A stretch of DNA of 64,000 nucleotides from Haloplanus salinarum (lineage in GTDB: Archaea; Halobacteriota; Halobacteria; Halobacteriales; Haloferacaceae): positions 2,424,987 through 2,488,986 of the forward strand of contig NZ_CP101823.1 in assembly GCF_024498175.1 (NCBI RefSeq), in the 5' to 3' direction. A program made the position numbers and the translations under genes. The stretch's first letter is position 1, and every line of letters begins with the position of its first letter. The notes below the pieces were generated by a model. That model saw only the letters and a list, made by a program, of their open reading frames with translations. It was not told where the DNA came from and did no database searches. This document shows, in pieces, positions 42,315-55,313 of the stretch.

Positions 42315-42869
42315 ATGATGGCGACGACCCACGCGGCCGTCGGCCTCCTGCTCGCGTTGCCGCTGACGGTCCTGGCGCCGGAACTGGCACCGGCCGCGGC
42401 GCTCGCCGCGATGATCGGCGGGATCTTCCCGGATTTGGACCTCGTGGCCGGGATCCACCGCCGGACCCTCCATTTCCCCGACTACTACTGGCTCGGCGCG
42501 GTTCCGGCGCTCGCCGCGGCCGCCCTGGCGCCCGGTACCGCGACCGTCGCGGCCGCCTGGTTTCTCCTCTCGGCGGCCGTCCACTCCGTCAGCGACGTCT
42601 TCGGTGCGGGGACGGAGGCCCGCCCGTGGGAGCGAACCTCCGCGGAGGCGGTCTATCTCCACTCCCGGAGTCGGTGGATCGCGCCACGGTACTGGGTTCG
42701 CTACGACGGCGCGCCCGAGGATTACCTGCTCACGGTCTGCCTGCTCGCGCCCGGCCTCGTCACCTTCGGGCCGACGGTCCGGCGCGTCGCCCTCGCGCTC
42801 ATCGCCGTCGGCGGCGCCTACACGCTCGTCAGAAAGCACCTGCCGGCCGTCGAGGAGCGGTTACTGTAG
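42315..42869 (+). CDS. membrane-bound metal-dependent hydrolase (DUF457/YdjM-like)
   Basis: 184 aa with about four hydrophobic helices. The first, THAAVGLLLALPL, begins with the typical His; DLDLVAGIHRRTLHF holds the Asp/His metal-binding block; LSAAVHSVSDVFG carries the second His-Asp. ATG 42315 is 2 bp after the cofH stop, so it is co-translated. The stop overlaps the convergent cofG stop by 9 bp. Substrate unknown, phospholipase-type activity was suggested for relatives. Confidence 0.85.
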   Translation: MMATTHAAVGLLLALPLTVLAPELAPAAALAAMIGGIFPDLDLVAGIHRRTLHFPDYYWLGAVPALAAAALAPGTATVAAAWFLLSAAVHSVSDVFGAGTEARPWERTSAEAVYLHSRSRWIAPRYWVRYDGAPEDYLLTVCLLAPGLVTFGPTVRRVALALIAVGGAYTLVRKHLPAVEERLL

Positions 42870-44000
42870 GGCGCGATACCGGCGGCCGGCGTCGTCGTCC
42901 GCACGGAGCGCCTCCCTGATCGCGGGGCGGAGCCACTCCCGGTCGACCTCGCTCTCGGCCGGCGTGACCGCCCCGCATCGGTACGCCGCCGGCAGGTACC
43001 GGTCGTGTGTCGGCAGCCGTTCGCGGAGGGGGACGCCCGCCTCCGCCGCGAGCGCCGACAGTTCCTCGACCGCCGGCCACGCGTAGTCGGGGTTGATGTA
43101 GTCGTCGGTGACCGGCGAGACGCCGCCCAGATCGTCGACGCCACAGTCGAGCAGGTCGCGGGTCGGCGCGAGGTTCGGCGGCACCTGCACGGACACCTCG
43201 GAGGGGAGGGCGACCCGCGCCATCGCCACCGTCTCGCGCATGGTCGGGACGCCCGGCCGGTCGAAATCCGAGCGCTCGTTGGGCACGACCGGCTGGACGA
43301 TCACCTCCTGGACGTGGTCGTAGCGGTCGTGGAGTTCGCGGATCGCCAGCAGGCTCTCCGCCCGGTCGCGCCGCGACTCGCCGATGCCGACGAGGATCCC
43401 GGTGGTGAAGGGGACGGCCACCTCGCCCGCGGCACGGATCGTCCCCAGGCGGCGCTCGGGGGTCTTCCGTCGCGCCCCCGCGTGGGCGTCGACGTCGGCC
43501 GTCGTCTCCAGCATCACCCCCATGCTGGCGTTGACCTCGGCGAGCCGGTCCAGTTCGTCGGCGCGCAGGTCGCCGGGGTTGCTGTGTGGGAGCAAGCCCA
43601 CGTCGAGGGCCATCTCGCAGGCGTCGTAGAGGTAGTCGAGGACGGTTTCGTACCCCCAGTCGTCGAGTTGGTCGTGGACGGCCGTGTACCGCTCGTCCGG
43701 GGCGTCGCCGAAGGTGAAGAGTGCCTCGGTGCAGCCGGCTTCGGCGCCGAAGTGGAGTTGCTCACGGATCGCCTCGGGCGGCATCAGGGTGGCCTCGCCG
43801 GGCACGTCGTAGAAGGTACAGTACGTGCAGGTGTACCGGCAGGCGGTCGTCAACGGCAGGAAGACGTTCCGGGCGAAGGTGAGTTCCGGCGCCGGGTCGA
43901 CGTCGGCCGGCGTCACGGCGAGCAGGTCGTCGACGGCGTCGGCGTCGACCAGCGCGTCGGGATCAACCCGCTCGTCGTCGGTCTCGGGAGCCCGTGACAT
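42861..44000 (-). CDS. cofG: F420 precursor FO synthase subunit CofG
   Basis: 379 aa radical SAM enzyme with CRYTCTYCTF (CxxxCxxC) cluster motif. HFGAEAGCTEALFTFGD, GLLPHSNPG, TTGILVGIGESR and QVPPNLAPTRDLLDCGVDDLGG fit CofG. Cooperates with CofH to build the deazaflavin of F420. In haloarchaea the two subunits are separate, unlike fused FbiC of actinobacteria. Convergent with the DUF457 gene. Confidence 0.94.
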   Translation of the reverse strand: MSRAPETDDERVDPDALVDADAVDDLLAVTPADVDPAPELTFARNVFLPLTTACRYTCTYCTFYDVPGEATLMPPEAIREQLHFGAEAGCTEALFTFGDAPDERYTAVHDQLDDWGYETVLDYLYDACEMALDVGLLPHSNPGDLRADELDRLAEVNASMGVMLETTADVDAHAGARRKTPERRLGTIRAAGEVAVPFTTGILVGIGESRRDRAESLLAIRELHDRYDHVQEVIVQPVVPNERSDFDRPGVPTMRETVAMARVALPSEVSVQVPPNLAPTRDLLDCGVDDLGGVSPVTDDYINPDYAWPAVEELSALAAEAGVPLRERLPTHDRYLPAAYRCGAVTPAESEVDREWLRPAIREALRADDDAGRRYRALQ

Positions 44001-44083
44001 GGCCTCCGCTCGTCGCCCGACGATAAAAAACCCTCACGGTGTGGAGGGAAAACCTATATCGGGACCGGCCGACCAGTGGCGAC

Positions 44084-44515
44084 ATGGACGCCGTCGATCA
44101 CATCAACCTCGACGTGGACGACCTCGACGCCGCGTACGCCTTCTACCGCGACGTCCTCGACCTCGACCTCCTGCGCCCGCCGGAGGAGTTCAAGGGGGAA
44201 CACGTCATGTTCGAAACCGACGGAGGGACGGTCGTCACGCTCGTCGAGACGGGGCGCGGCGAGCGGTGGGACGACCGGGGACTCGATCACCCGCTCGACA
44301 AGGCTCACGTCGCCTTCGAGACCGACCGCGAGACCTACGCGTCGCTGATGGACCACCTCGACGGCCAGTTTCCGAACCAAGGTCCCTACGACTGGGGCGA
44401 GTTCGAGGGGTTCTACTTCCTCGATCCGTCGGGGAACCTGCTCGAAATCGTCACTTACGACCCCGCGCCCGCGGACCGGGAGCGGTCCCTGATGGACCAC
44501 GACGACGTCGAATAG
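44084..44515 (+). CDS. VOC-family (glyoxalase-like) protein
   Basis: 143 aa. Start MDAVDHINLDVDDLDAAYAFYRDVLDL is the VOC fold with metal-binding His6; GEHVMFETDGGT and the final FEGFYFLDPSGNLLEIVTY give the repeat half with Glu ligand. Could be a lactoylglutathione lyase-like or ring-cleavage enzyme; substrate not predictable. TATA AACCTATATC about 27 nt upstream fits a leaderless start. It converges on the dehydrogenase gene across a 46-bp tandem array. Confidence 0.85.
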   Translation: MDAVDHINLDVDDLDAAYAFYRDVLDLDLLRPPEEFKGEHVMFETDGGTVVTLVETGRGERWDDRGLDHPLDKAHVAFETDRETYASLMDHLDGQFPNQGPYDWGEFEGFYFLDPSGNLLEIVTYDPAPADRERSLMDHDDVE

Positions 44516-44522
44516 GGCCGGT

Positions 44523-44723
44523 CGTCTTCGACACGCGCTCCGTCGAACCGGTCCCGAAGAGTACTACTCGTCTTCGACACGCGCTCCGTCGAACCGGTCC
44601 CGAAGAGTACTACTCGTCTTCGACACGCGCTCCGTCGAACCGGTCCCGAAGAGTACTACTCGTCTTCGACACGCGCTCCGTCGAACCGGTCCCGAAGAGT
44701 ACTACTCGTCTTCGACACGCGCT
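44523..44723. repeat. 46-bp tandem repeat, 4 full units plus partial
   Basis: Units begin at 44523, 44569, 44615 and 44661, with a partial fifth at 44707. Each carries CGTCTTCGACACGCGCT then GTCGAACC and GAAGAGTACTACT. The partial unit is the coding 3' end of the dehydrogenase (RVEDE-stop), so the array is a chain of copies of that gene's tail pointing into the intergenic space. Confidence 0.9.
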
Positions 44724-45604
44724 TCGACACCCGCCAGATCCTCGATCACCTGCATCACGCCGGAGTTGTCGTCCTTGCCGCGCCCGGTCTCGACCATCGA
44801 CTTGTACATCTCGTGAACGAGTTCGGTCTGGGGCATCGGCGCCCCGTACGCCTCGCCGGCGTCGGTGGCGATCCGGAGGTCCTTGTACTGGTAGTCGGCG
44901 AAGAACCCGGGTTCGAAGTCGCCCTGAATCATGCTCGGGGCGCGGTTGTCGAGCGTCCAGCAGCCGGCGGCGCCGCCGCTGATGGCGTCGACGACCGCCT
45001 CCAGGTCCGCACCGGCCTTGTAGGCGAACACGAGCGCCTCGCTGACGGCCTCCATCGTCCCCGCGACGACGATCTGGTTGCACGCCTTGGTGACCTGTCC
45101 GGCGCCGTTGTCGCCGCAGTAGGTGATCGTCTCGCCCATGACCTCGAGGATGGGGCGACACTCCTCCAGGATTTCCTCGTCGCCGCCGACCATGATCGAG
45201 AGCGACGCCTCGATGGCGCCCTCTTCCCCGCCGCTGATCGGCGCGTCGAGCATCCGGGCGCCCCGGTCGCGGACCTCCGCGGCGAGTTCCTCCGTCACGA
45301 TCGGCGAGATGGTCGAGTTGTCGATCACCACGTCGCCCTCGCTCAGGCCGGCGAGCACGCCGTCCTCCTTGCGCATGACCTCCGCGACGACGTCGTGGTC
45401 GGGGAGACACATGATCGTCACGTCGGCGCGTTCGGCCGCTTCCTTCGGCGTCTCGGCCGCCTCGCCGCCGGCGGCGACGTGTTCGTCGACCGGTTCCTGC
45501 GACCGGTTGTGCCCGATCACGGTGTAGCCCGCATCGAGCAGGTTCTTCGCCATCGGTCCGCCCATGATCCCCAGTCCGACGAACGCGATCGTCTCGTCTG
45601 CCAT
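44702..45604 (-). CDS. NAD(P)-dependent beta-hydroxyacid dehydrogenase
   Basis: 300 aa of the 3-hydroxyisobutyrate/tartronate-semialdehyde reductase family. N-terminal Rossmann motif VGLGIMGGPMAKNLLDAGYTV; DAPISGGEEGA is the substrate-binding signature; NGAGQVTKACNQ carries the catalytic Lys. The usual acid is reduced/oxidised at the beta-carbon: 2-hydroxy-3-oxopropionate or 3-hydroxyisobutyrate. The stop lies inside the tandem repeat. ATG 45604 (MADET) is chosen over the longer in-frame start. Confidence 0.9.
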   Translation of the reverse strand: MADETIAFVGLGIMGGPMAKNLLDAGYTVIGHNRSQEPVDEHVAAGGEAAETPKEAAERADVTIMCLPDHDVVAEVMRKEDGVLAGLSEGDVVIDNSTISPIVTEELAAEVRDRGARMLDAPISGGEEGAIEASLSIMVGGDEEILEECRPILEVMGETITYCGDNGAGQVTKACNQIVVAGTMEAVSEALVFAYKAGADLEAVVDAISGGAAGCWTLDNRAPSMIQGDFEPGFFADYQYKDLRIATDAGEAYGAPMPQTELVHEMYKSMVETGRGKDDNSGVMQVIEDLAGVEARVEDE

Positions 45605-45698
45605 GTGGGTTTCACTCACCTCGCCCGACATAAATGAGTCGGATGTGAGCACTCCGCGCGGCACGCGATTGATGGGCGTCGGCGTCGAACCGGAGGGT

Positions 45699-46226
45699 AT
45701 GACAGCCGACACACCGACCGACTGCGGACCGGCCGACGACGCACCCGAACGCCGCCTGGGCCGGCGCCTCCGGGAGCGCGACGAGACCCTCGCCGTCGCC
45801 GAATCCCTCACCGGCGGGCTCGTCGGCTCGCGACTGACCGACGTCCCCGGATCGAGCGAGCACTTCGACCGGGGCGTGGTGGCCTACTCGAACGACGCCA
45901 AACTGACCGACCTCGGGGTGAGCCGGGAGTCGCTCGACGACCACGGCGCCGTCTCCGCGCCCGTCGCCCGCGAGATGGCACAGGGCGTCCGCGACACGGC
46001 GGGGACGGACTGGGGTGTCTCGACCACCGGTATCGCCGGCCCCGACGGCGGCACCGACCAGAAACCCGTCGGCCTCCTCTTCGTCGGCGTCGCCCACGCC
46101 GCCCCCTGGGGGAGCGGCGACTCCTTCGTCCGCGCCGAACGCCACGTCGTCGACGGCGACCGCTGGGCGGTCAAATCCGAGAGCGCTCGGCGAGCCCTCC
46201 TAGCCCCGCTGGCCGCGATGGGCTAG
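45699..46226 (+). CDS. CinA-type nicotinamide-nucleotide amidohydrolase
   Basis: 175-aa CinA C-terminal (PncC) domain. Motifs: TLAVAESLTGGLVGSRLTDVPGSS, GVVAYSNDAKLTDLGV and VSTTGIAGPDGGTDQKPVG. Converts NMN to NaMN and ammonia in NAD recycling. ATG 45699 is preceded by CGGAGGGT, a good ribosome-binding site. It is divergent from the dehydrogenase. The stop overlaps the convergent ychF gene by 4 bp. Confidence 0.9.
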   Translation: MTADTPTDCGPADDAPERRLGRRLRERDETLAVAESLTGGLVGSRLTDVPGSSEHFDRGVVAYSNDAKLTDLGVSRESLDDHGAVSAPVAREMAQGVRDTAGTDWGVSTTGIAGPDGGTDQKPVGLLFVGVAHAAPWGSGDSFVRAERHVVDGDRWAVKSESARRALLAPLAAMG

Positions 46227-47413
46227 TTCGTCGTCACCAGCTCGACCACGTCGCGGTCGTCGAGTTCGTGGCTCCCGCCGATCTGCCGCGACGAGCGGCA
46301 GTCGATACCGTGGAGCAGCCCCTCGCCCAGGTCCGAGTGGATGTGGTGGGCGAAATCCGCCGTGGTCGACCCCTCGGGCAGGAGGAAACAGTCGCGGAAG
46401 GTTCCCTTCTCGCTCGTCGACCCGTCGTCGCTCCCCGGGAACACCGCGATGAGGTCGAGCGCGTCGAACAGCGCCGTCTCCAGCGACGCCTGTACGCCCG
46501 TGCCGCCGTACTCGGCGAGCAGGTCGCCGATCCGCTCCAAGCCCTCGGCCTGTTCGTCACTCGGCTCGCCCGTCACGTCGAAGTCGTCGTCGCCCGGCCG
46601 GTAGTCGATCGTTCCCGCTTCGTCGGCGGCCTTCAGGGCCTTCTCCGCGTGGGCGCTCGCCGGCACGACGGTGAGGTGGTCGTAGTCGGGGTCGTTCCGG
46701 ACCGCCTCGAAGTTCGCCGCCGCCGCGGGGTCGTCGATCTTGTTCGCCGCGATCACGATGGGTTTGGTACGCTTGCGGATCTCCCGGGCCAGCGACTCGC
46801 GGTCCGTCCCGTCCCACGTCCCGGGGTCGAGTTCGAGCCCCAACGAGAGGATCACTTGCTTGATCTCGTCCTCGTTCGTCCGGAAGGCGCTCATCTGCTC
46901 GGCCAGGTCCGCCTCGATGGCCGCGTCGGCGCCGTGGTATTTCGTCTCGAACCGCTCGATTCCCTTCTCCAATATCTCCAGGTACCACTGGTCGAGCTCC
47001 GCCTCCAGGAAGTCGATGTCGTCGCGCGGGTCGTGACCCTCGGTGGGTTCGCCCTCGCTGTCGGTCTTCCCCGAGAAGTCGACGACGTGGACCAGGACGT
47101 CCGTCTCGTTGAGGTCGCTCAGGAACTGGTTGCCGAGGCCCTTCCCCTCGTGGGCGCCGGGGATGAGGCCGGCGACGTCGACGAGTTGCACCGGGACGAA
47201 CCGCGTGCCGTCGTCGCAGTAGCCGACGCTCGGGGTGCAGGTCTCGCCGAACTCCGGGGCCGCACAGTCGACGCGGGCGTAGGCCTCTCCGACGCTCGGG
47301 TCGATTGTCGTGAACGGATACGCCCCCTCGGGCACGTCGTTCATCGTCGCCGCGTTGAAGAACGTCGACTTGCCCACGGAGGGCTTGCCGACGAGTCCGA
47401 TGGCGTAGCTCAT
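46223..47413 (-). CDS. ychF: YchF/OLA1-family P-loop GTPase/ATPase
   Basis: 396 aa. G1 GKPSVGKST; G3 DVAGLIPGA; NKID-like IAANKID; a helical insertion around residues 130-200; C-terminal TGS domain (FPGSDDG, DCFLLPEGSTTADFAHHIHSDLGEGLL). Binds ribosomes and hydrolyses ATP in homologues; redox-regulated in bacteria. Full length. Divergent from the two small hypothetical genes that follow on the other strand. Confidence 0.94.
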   Translation of the reverse strand: MSYAIGLVGKPSVGKSTFFNAATMNDVPEGAYPFTTIDPSVGEAYARVDCAAPEFGETCTPSVGYCDDGTRFVPVQLVDVAGLIPGAHEGKGLGNQFLSDLNETDVLVHVVDFSGKTDSEGEPTEGHDPRDDIDFLEAELDQWYLEILEKGIERFETKYHGADAAIEADLAEQMSAFRTNEDEIKQVILSLGLELDPGTWDGTDRESLAREIRKRTKPIVIAANKIDDPAAAANFEAVRNDPDYDHLTVVPASAHAEKALKAADEAGTIDYRPGDDDFDVTGEPSDEQAEGLERIGDLLAEYGGTGVQASLETALFDALDLIAVFPGSDDGSTSEKGTFRDCFLLPEGSTTADFAHHIHSDLGEGLLHGIDCRSSRQIGGSHELDDRDVVELVTTN

Positions 47414-47547
47414 GCCCCCAGTCCGCGACGGCGGGGCAAAAACGCCGCCATCCCGCCGCAGTCCGACAGTCAGTCACTCACACGACACACGACTCGCCGG
47501 GCGCGGACGACCGCCCCAGTTATGTCGCCGGCGCACCGAACGCGGGT

Positions 47548-47841
47548 ATGACCGACGACTCCGAGGCGCCGGCCGACACCTTCGGCGTCAGCATCGGCGT
47601 CGACGACGACGCCCTCCGGTTTCTCGTCCACGTCCCCTCGAACCTCACGGCCCCCTGGGACGACCGCGACGCCTTCCAGCGACTCGTCGAGGAGGCCGTC
47701 TGGGAGCGACTCGATCGGGAGCGAACGCTCGGGGCGGTCGGTCGGGTCGCCGACGCGGGCGAACGCGTCGAACTCGGAACGGTGACGCTGACGCCCGACG
47801 GAACCGTCGTCGACCACGACCTCTCCCTGCCCGAGACGTGA
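47548..47841 (+). CDS. hypothetical protein, 97 aa
   Basis: 97 aa, acidic, no membrane segment or recognised motif. FGVSIGVDDDALRFLVHVPSN and two further beta-strands suggest a small alpha-beta fold. TATA-like GTTATGTC lies about 26 nt upstream of ATG. The GTG of the next gene overlaps the stop by 4 bp (GTGA), so the two form an operon. No family assigned. Confidence 0.65.
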   Translation: MTDDSEAPADTFGVSIGVDDDALRFLVHVPSNLTAPWDDRDAFQRLVEEAVWERLDRERTLGAVGRVADAGERVELGTVTLTPDGTVVDHDLSLPET

Positions 47842-48203
47842 CTTTCGAGGAGCTCCGGACGGCCGCCATCGACCGCGCGCTCGTCGGCGACGATCCGGAA
47901 CCCGCCCTCGCCCTCGCCGGCGTCGTCGATGCCGCAACCCCCGACGACGACGGTGACACGAGCGAACGGCCCGTCGATCCACTCGCCGCTACACTCCTGG
48001 CCATCGGATCGCTCGCGGCCGAGCGCGACCGCTCGCTCGACGAACGGGCGTGGGTTCCGGGCACCGACGCCGACCCGTTCGTCCTCGCCGGCGCGGCCGC
48101 CGCCGTCCGCTCGCGAAACCTGTCGCTCGACCGGGCCGCCGACCTCGCGAACTGCTCGCCGGCGACGCTCGACGCCGCCCTCGACGACCGAACGGAGGAG
48201 TGA
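47838..48203 (+). CDS. hypothetical protein, 121 aa, helical
   Basis: 121 aa, all-alpha, highly acidic. C-terminal SLDRAADLANCSPATLDAALDD looks like a helix-turn-helix; the N-terminal part is FEELRTAAIDRALVGDD. GTG 47838 overlaps the previous stop (GTGA). I do not recognise a named family; a small DNA-binding or adaptor role is a guess. Confidence 0.6.
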   Translation: MTFEELRTAAIDRALVGDDPEPALALAGVVDAATPDDDGDTSERPVDPLAATLLAIGSLAAERDRSLDERAWVPGTDADPFVLAGAAAAVRSRNLSLDRAADLANCSPATLDAALDDRTEE

Positions 48204-48212
48204 TCGCGTCAG

Positions 48213-50066
48213 TTACCGGCCGTTGCCGCCGGCGTTGCCGTTGCCGCCAGCGTTGCCGTTCCCGCCGGCGTTGCCATTACCGTTACCGCCGTCATCGTCG
48301 TCATCGGCCTCGTCGTCTGCCTCGTTGGCTTCGTCCTCGCTCTCTTCTTCGTCCTCGCTCTCGCTCTCTTCTTCGTCCTCGCTCTCGCTCTCTTCTTCGT
48401 CCTCGCTCTCGCTCTCTTCTTCGTCTTCGCTCTCTTCTTCGTCTTCGCTCTCCTCTTCGTCCGATTCGTCTTCGCTCTCCTCTTCGTCCGATTCGTCTTC
48501 GCTCTCCTCTTCGTCCGATTCGTCTTCGCTCTCCTCTTCGTCCGATTCGTCTTCGCTCTCCTCTTCGTCCGATTCGTCTTCGCTCTCGTCGTCCTCACCA
48601 TCGGACTGACCCGGGGCCGATCCGGAGTTGCCCGGCGCGTCGTCCGATTCGTTCCCGTCGGACTGATCCGGAGCCGATCCGGAGTTGCCCGGCGTCTCGG
48701 TGGGCGGACCGGCGGGGACGATCCGGGACTCGTTGCCCTCGTCGTCGGTCTCGTTCCCGTCGTCATCCTCGTCCGCGCCCCGATCCGGGCCAGCGTCGGC
48801 CGGCGGACCCGCGCTCTCCGGCGGACCGCGTTCGCTGGCGTTGTCGGAGGGGTTGTTGTTCGTCACGAACTCCGAGACCTGCTGTCCGAGCGGGCCGCTG
48901 AAGCCCGACCCCTTCAGCGCGTCGACGAACGCCGAGACGACCTGCCCGAACGGGCCGGTCGACTCCGGCGGCGACAGTTCGGTCGTCGTCGTGGCCGACT
49001 CGCCGCCCTCCGTCGCGGTGACCGTCACCGTCACGTTCTCCGACGGCGCGGGCAACACGACGGTCCCGCTCTCGCCGGTCTCGTACTCGCCGGCGCCGGC
49101 GTAGGTGCCGTTATCCGTGGCCGTCACCTCGACCGTCGCGTTCGCGACCGGTTCGCCGAGCCGACCGACCGACACGGTCACCGTCCCGTCGTCGGCCTGG
49201 TTCACGCCCACCGCGAGCGTCTCGACCGGCTGGACGACCACCGACGTCGACGCCGTGTCGTTGTCGGCCGTCGCCGTGATCGTCAGTTCGACCGGCTCCG
49301 ACGGGTTGGCAAGCGCGACCGTCCCGTTCGCGTCGGTCGTGTACTCGCCCGCGTCGGCGTACGTCGCGTTCGCAGTCACGTTCACCGTCGCGTTCTCCAC
49401 CGTTTCGGTCCCGCGCGTGACCGTCACGAGGACCGACCCGTCGTCGGCGCCCGTCACGGACGCGTCGAGGGAAGGATCGAGCGTCGCGGCCGTCGTCGCC
49501 GTCTCACCGCCGGCCCTCGCCTCCACGGAGACCGTCACCGGCTCCTCGGGCGCAGGCAGGGACACCGTCCCGTTCGCGTCGGTCGTGTACTCGCCCGCAC
49601 CTGCGTACGTCTCGTTGCCGTCGGCGGTCACGTTCACCGTCGCGTTCTCGACCGTGTCGTTCCCGCGCGTGACCGTCACGACCGACGAGCCGTCGTCCGC
49701 CTCCGCGACGCTCACGTCGAGGACGGGATCGAGATCGGCCGTCGTCGTCGCGTTCGCGCCCTCATAGGTCGCCTCCACGGAGACCGTCACCGACTCGTCC
49801 GGTTCGGGCAGCGACACCGTTCCGTTCGCGTCGGTCGTGTACTCGCCGGTCCCCGCGTACGTTCCGTTCTCCGTCGTCACGTTCACCGTCGCGTTCTCGA
49901 CGGCCGTTCCGTTACTCGTGACCGTCACCGTCGCGTCGCCCGTCTCTTCGTCCTGTGTCACGTCGACGGACAGCGACCCCGACTGTGCCGCCACCGCGGC
50001 CGGGGCCACCGCCGACACCAGCAACACGACTGCCATCAGTATCGCACCGGTTCGTTGCGTGTTCAT
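48213..50066 (-). CDS. secreted acidic surface protein with four beta-repeats
   Basis: 617 aa. Residues 1-28 are a signal peptide (two hydrophobic stretches ending AAVAAQ). Residues 30-380 hold about four copies of an 85-aa beta-domain with ENATVNVT, TYAGAGEYTTDANGTVSLP and TVSVEA repeats, resembling bacterial Ig/carboxypeptidase-regulatory folds; there are many N-glycosylation sequons (NAT, NGT, NVT). A linker with FVDALKGSGFSGPLGQQV precedes a Glu/Asp/Ser-rich tract with repeated SEDESDEEE, and the C-terminus is a repeated GGNGNA. No PGF anchor or transmembrane helix at the end. A secreted or wall-associated protein; function unknown. Confidence 0.85.
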   Translation of the reverse strand: MNTQRTGAILMAVVLLVSAVAPAAVAAQSGSLSVDVTQDEETGDATVTVTSNGTAVENATVNVTTENGTYAGTGEYTTDANGTVSLPEPDESVTVSVEATYEGANATTTADLDPVLDVSVAEADDGSSVVTVTRGNDTVENATVNVTADGNETYAGAGEYTTDANGTVSLPAPEEPVTVSVEARAGGETATTAATLDPSLDASVTGADDGSVLVTVTRGTETVENATVNVTANATYADAGEYTTDANGTVALANPSEPVELTITATADNDTASTSVVVQPVETLAVGVNQADDGTVTVSVGRLGEPVANATVEVTATDNGTYAGAGEYETGESGTVVLPAPSENVTVTVTATEGGESATTTTELSPPESTGPFGQVVSAFVDALKGSGFSGPLGQQVSEFVTNNNPSDNASERGPPESAGPPADAGPDRGADEDDDGNETDDEGNESRIVPAGPPTETPGNSGSAPDQSDGNESDDAPGNSGSAPGQSDGEDDESEDESDEEESEDESDEEESEDESDEEESEDESDEEESEDESDEEESEDEEESEDEEESESEDEEESESEDEEESESEDEEESEDEANEADDEADDDDDGGNGNGNAGGNGNAGGNGNAGGNGR

Positions 50067-50220
50067 TCCGTCCGATCGGTGTACCCCCACCCCGTTAAAT
50101 CGGGACAGCGCTGAACCCCGGTTTGGCCGGGTTTACGCGGTTTCACGCCGATTAAATCGGGTTTAATTCGTCCGACGGAACCCGAACCGCGTGGCGGTCG
50201 CTGGTCGACGTATGAAAGAC

Positions 50221-50246
50221 GGCGAGCGACGGTGCCGTCGCTCGCC
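50221..50246 (-). terminator. rRNA operon terminator hairpin
   Basis: GGCGAGCGACGG-TG-CCGTCGCTCGCC, a perfect 12-bp stem 18 bp beyond the 5S 3' end, followed on the minus strand by GTCTTTC. It is the strongest hairpin near the operon end. Confidence 0.7.
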
Positions 50247-50263
50247 AACGTGAGTATGAGTGG

Positions 50264-50385
50264 TGAGGCGGCGAATCGGCACTCCCAGAGGGTCGCCCAC
50301 TCCAGTACTGCCCGATACGCAGGCGGGCTTAACGTCCGTGTTCGGGATGGGTACGGGTGTTTCCCCGCCGCTCTGGCCGCCTTCA
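50264..50385 (-). rRNA. rrf: 5S rRNA
   Basis: The minus strand reads GGCGGCC...GGGGAAACACCCGTACCC ATCCCGAACACGG, AAGTTAAGCCCGCCTGC and ends with GAATCGCCGCCTC, all standard 5S positions. Length about 122 nt, ends accurate within a few nt. It is last in the operon; no tRNA-Cys follows, unlike many haloarchaeal operons. The terminator hairpin comes next. Confidence 0.95.
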
Positions 50386-50435
50386 TGCCGACCGACGGAA
50401 TCGAACCGTCGCGATGCCAATGCCGGTAGGGTCCA

Positions 50436-50508
50436 ACCGTATGTACGTGCGATCCAGTTAGCGCCTGGACCCGACGGTCAAATCGAATCGGGTCACAGTG
50501 CGAAATCC
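50436..50508 (-). other. 23S processing stem, 3' strand
   Basis: ACCGTATGTACGTGCGATCC plus AG (50436-50457) is an exact complement of 53478-53499 upstream of 23S. The adjoining 50458-50508 stretch also pairs with 53440-53477. Together they flank the 23S gene and form the bulge-helix-bulge type processing stem found in archaeal pre-rRNA. Confidence 0.8.
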
Positions 50509-50513
50509 AATGA

Positions 50514-53422
<2,909 letters not shown>

Positions 53423-53439
53423 GATTGATGGTTTGTCAC

Positions 53440-53499
53440 ACTAGTGACCCGGTTTGACTGTCGGGTCCAGTGGACGCCTGGATCGCACGTACATACGGT
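53440..53499 (-). other. 23S processing stem, 5' strand
   Basis: CTGGATCGCACGTACATACG GT (53478-53499) pairs perfectly with 50436-50457. GTGACCCGG.TTGACTGTCG at 53445 pairs with the other strand with few mismatches. Spacer to 23S is short. Confidence 0.8.
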
Positions 53500-53639
53500 C
53501 TCATTACGCTCTCGTGGATGCGAGCGCGTTCGACCCTTCCCATCCGCGCTTTCGCGGGATGGTGCATCGGTCTTGCGTGACTCAACCGAGCGCCGTCGTG
53601 CACTTAAGGCGTGCGATTCGGGCGTCGGGTGAGTCGGCA

Positions 53640-53711
53640 TGGACCCGCTGGGATTCGAACCCAGGGCGTCCTCCTTGCAAAGGAGGTGCTCTACCGCTGA
53701 GCTACGGGCCC
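53640..53711 (-). tRNA. tRNA-Ala (TGC)
   Basis: 72 nt between 16S and 23S. The minus strand folds as a clover leaf with GGGCCCG/CGGGTCC acceptor, anticodon loop TTTGCAA (anticodon TGC) and GGTTCGAATCC T-arm. CCA is not encoded. A tRNA-Ala in the 16S-23S spacer is universal in haloarchaea. Confidence 0.97.
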
Positions 53712-53743
53712 GGTCTCCGTGGAGGAGACGCGAGACGAGACGT

Positions 53744-53759
53744 GTGAGCCTTGGTGGTT
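53744..53759 (-). other. 16S processing stem, 3' strand
   Basis: GTGAGCCTTGGTGGTT is the exact complement of AACCACCAAGGCTCAC at 55419-55434, upstream of 16S. These two 16-nt arms close a large stem around the 16S gene. Confidence 0.8.
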
Positions 53760-53843
53760 CTACGGCGCCCGGTCGGCCCGGTGGCCGAACCGTGGACGGC
53801 AGTGGACGTGGTGGGCCATCCCGGAGGGATGGTCCCGATCAGT

Positions 53844-55313
<1,470 letters not shown>

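Noticed and set aside
44523-44706. 46-bp units as CRISPR repeats
   Set aside because: Units are contiguous with no unique spacers between them and no cas genes nearby.
48340-48600. Direct repeats resembling a CRISPR array
   Set aside because: Regular repeats are the coding SEDESDEEE tract of the secreted protein; no spacers.
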